Source of the DNA: a bacterium
Lineage (GTDB): Bacteria > Tectomicrobia > Entotheonellia > Entotheonellales > Entotheonellaceae
DNA: 6,067 bases
Assembly (NCBI GenBank): GCA_027294925.1
Contig: JAPULM010000434.1
Location: forward strand, 1 to 6,067
Direction: 5' to 3'
A model generated the notes under the pieces. The model did no database searches. It was not told where the DNA came from and saw only the letters and a list, made by a program, of their open reading frames with translations. Within the stretch, counting starts at the first letter, position 1. The number at the start of each line of letters is the position of its first letter. The translations under genes and the position numbers were made by a program. This document shows positions 5,925-6,067 of the stretch, in pieces.

Positions 5925-5989
5925 GGCCCGATGCCCTGGGCCACCTACGCCTGACCCCTGGGGCCCTGTCTCAGCGCCGCCCGAATGGC

Positions 5990-6067
5990 TTCAAGCGACG
6001 TCCTCCCACGACTGAAGTCGGGGGATTCCCCAGACCGGCGCTGCCGATACGGCCTGTTGGTGCCTAT
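5990..6067 (-). mobile_element. Right end of an IS200/IS605-IS1341 (tnpB-type) element, partial
   Basis: Read on the minus strand, the stretch runs GGAATCCCCCGAC-TTCA-GTCGTGGGAGGACGTC and ends near CTTGAA. This matches the form I recall for right ends of IS605/IS1341 elements: GGAATCCCC, a short hairpin, then GAGGA-GTC. The hairpin pairs CGAC (6009-6012) with GTCG (6017-6020), loop TGAA, and CCC (6005-6007) with GGG (6022-6024), with one A-G mismatch between. In such elements this end lies just 3' of tnpB and forms the tail of the guide-bearing omega RNA, so a tnpB on the minus strand is predicted beyond 6067. The 38 nt left before the window edge are too few to show a tnpB C terminus. The exact boundary near 5990 is uncertain. 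It could be a solo end left by an old insertion. Confidence 0.5.

Noticed and set aside
1..6067. CRISPR array, tRNA, rRNA or known defence system
   Set aside because: I found no regularly spaced repeats, no tRNA-like cloverleaf and no defence-type domains in the window.

Overview
The window (roughly 55-58% G+C by eye) reads as chromosomal DNA from a Gram-negative bacterium, most likely a proteobacterium. It carries an AsmA-family envelope protein, two small exported proteins with Sec signal peptides, and a membrane-anchored SH3b protein. I cannot support a lower taxonomic rank.

Layout: positions 1-295 hold a small inverted repeat at the very edge and no gene I can support. A large AsmA-family gene runs on the plus strand from 296 to 3811, but one in-frame TGA (677-679) splits it into a 127-codon 5' part and a 1041-codon 3' part in the same frame. 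The TGA falls where AsmA proteins carry the tryptophan of their G-x-x-N-W motif, so it looks like TGG changed to TGA. It also lies inside the loop of a perfect 8-bp inverted repeat. This is the most noteworthy observation in the window.

Everything to the right is on the minus strand. A TM/coiled-coil/SH3b protein (3820-4326) converges tail-to-tail on the AsmA gene. Upstream of it are a leader of about 160 nt, a two-repeat ankyrin fragment (4503-4739) that looks truncated at both ends, a small secreted protein of unknown function (start fixed at 5181 by a strong Shine-Dalgarno), and a glycine-zipper exported protein (5321-5809). The right edge (about 5990-6067) carries the hairpin typical of the right end of IS200/IS605-IS1341 (tnpB) elements. 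It is oriented so that the element's tnpB would lie on the minus strand beyond the window.

Functionally, the intact products all point to the cell envelope: inner-membrane-anchored AsmA and SH3b proteins, and two exported small proteins. They do not form a recognisable pathway. The ankyrin scrap and the transposon end suggest a locus that has been rearranged. I do not see a convincing new multi-gene system here. The possible novelty is the AsmA TGA and whether it is read through.
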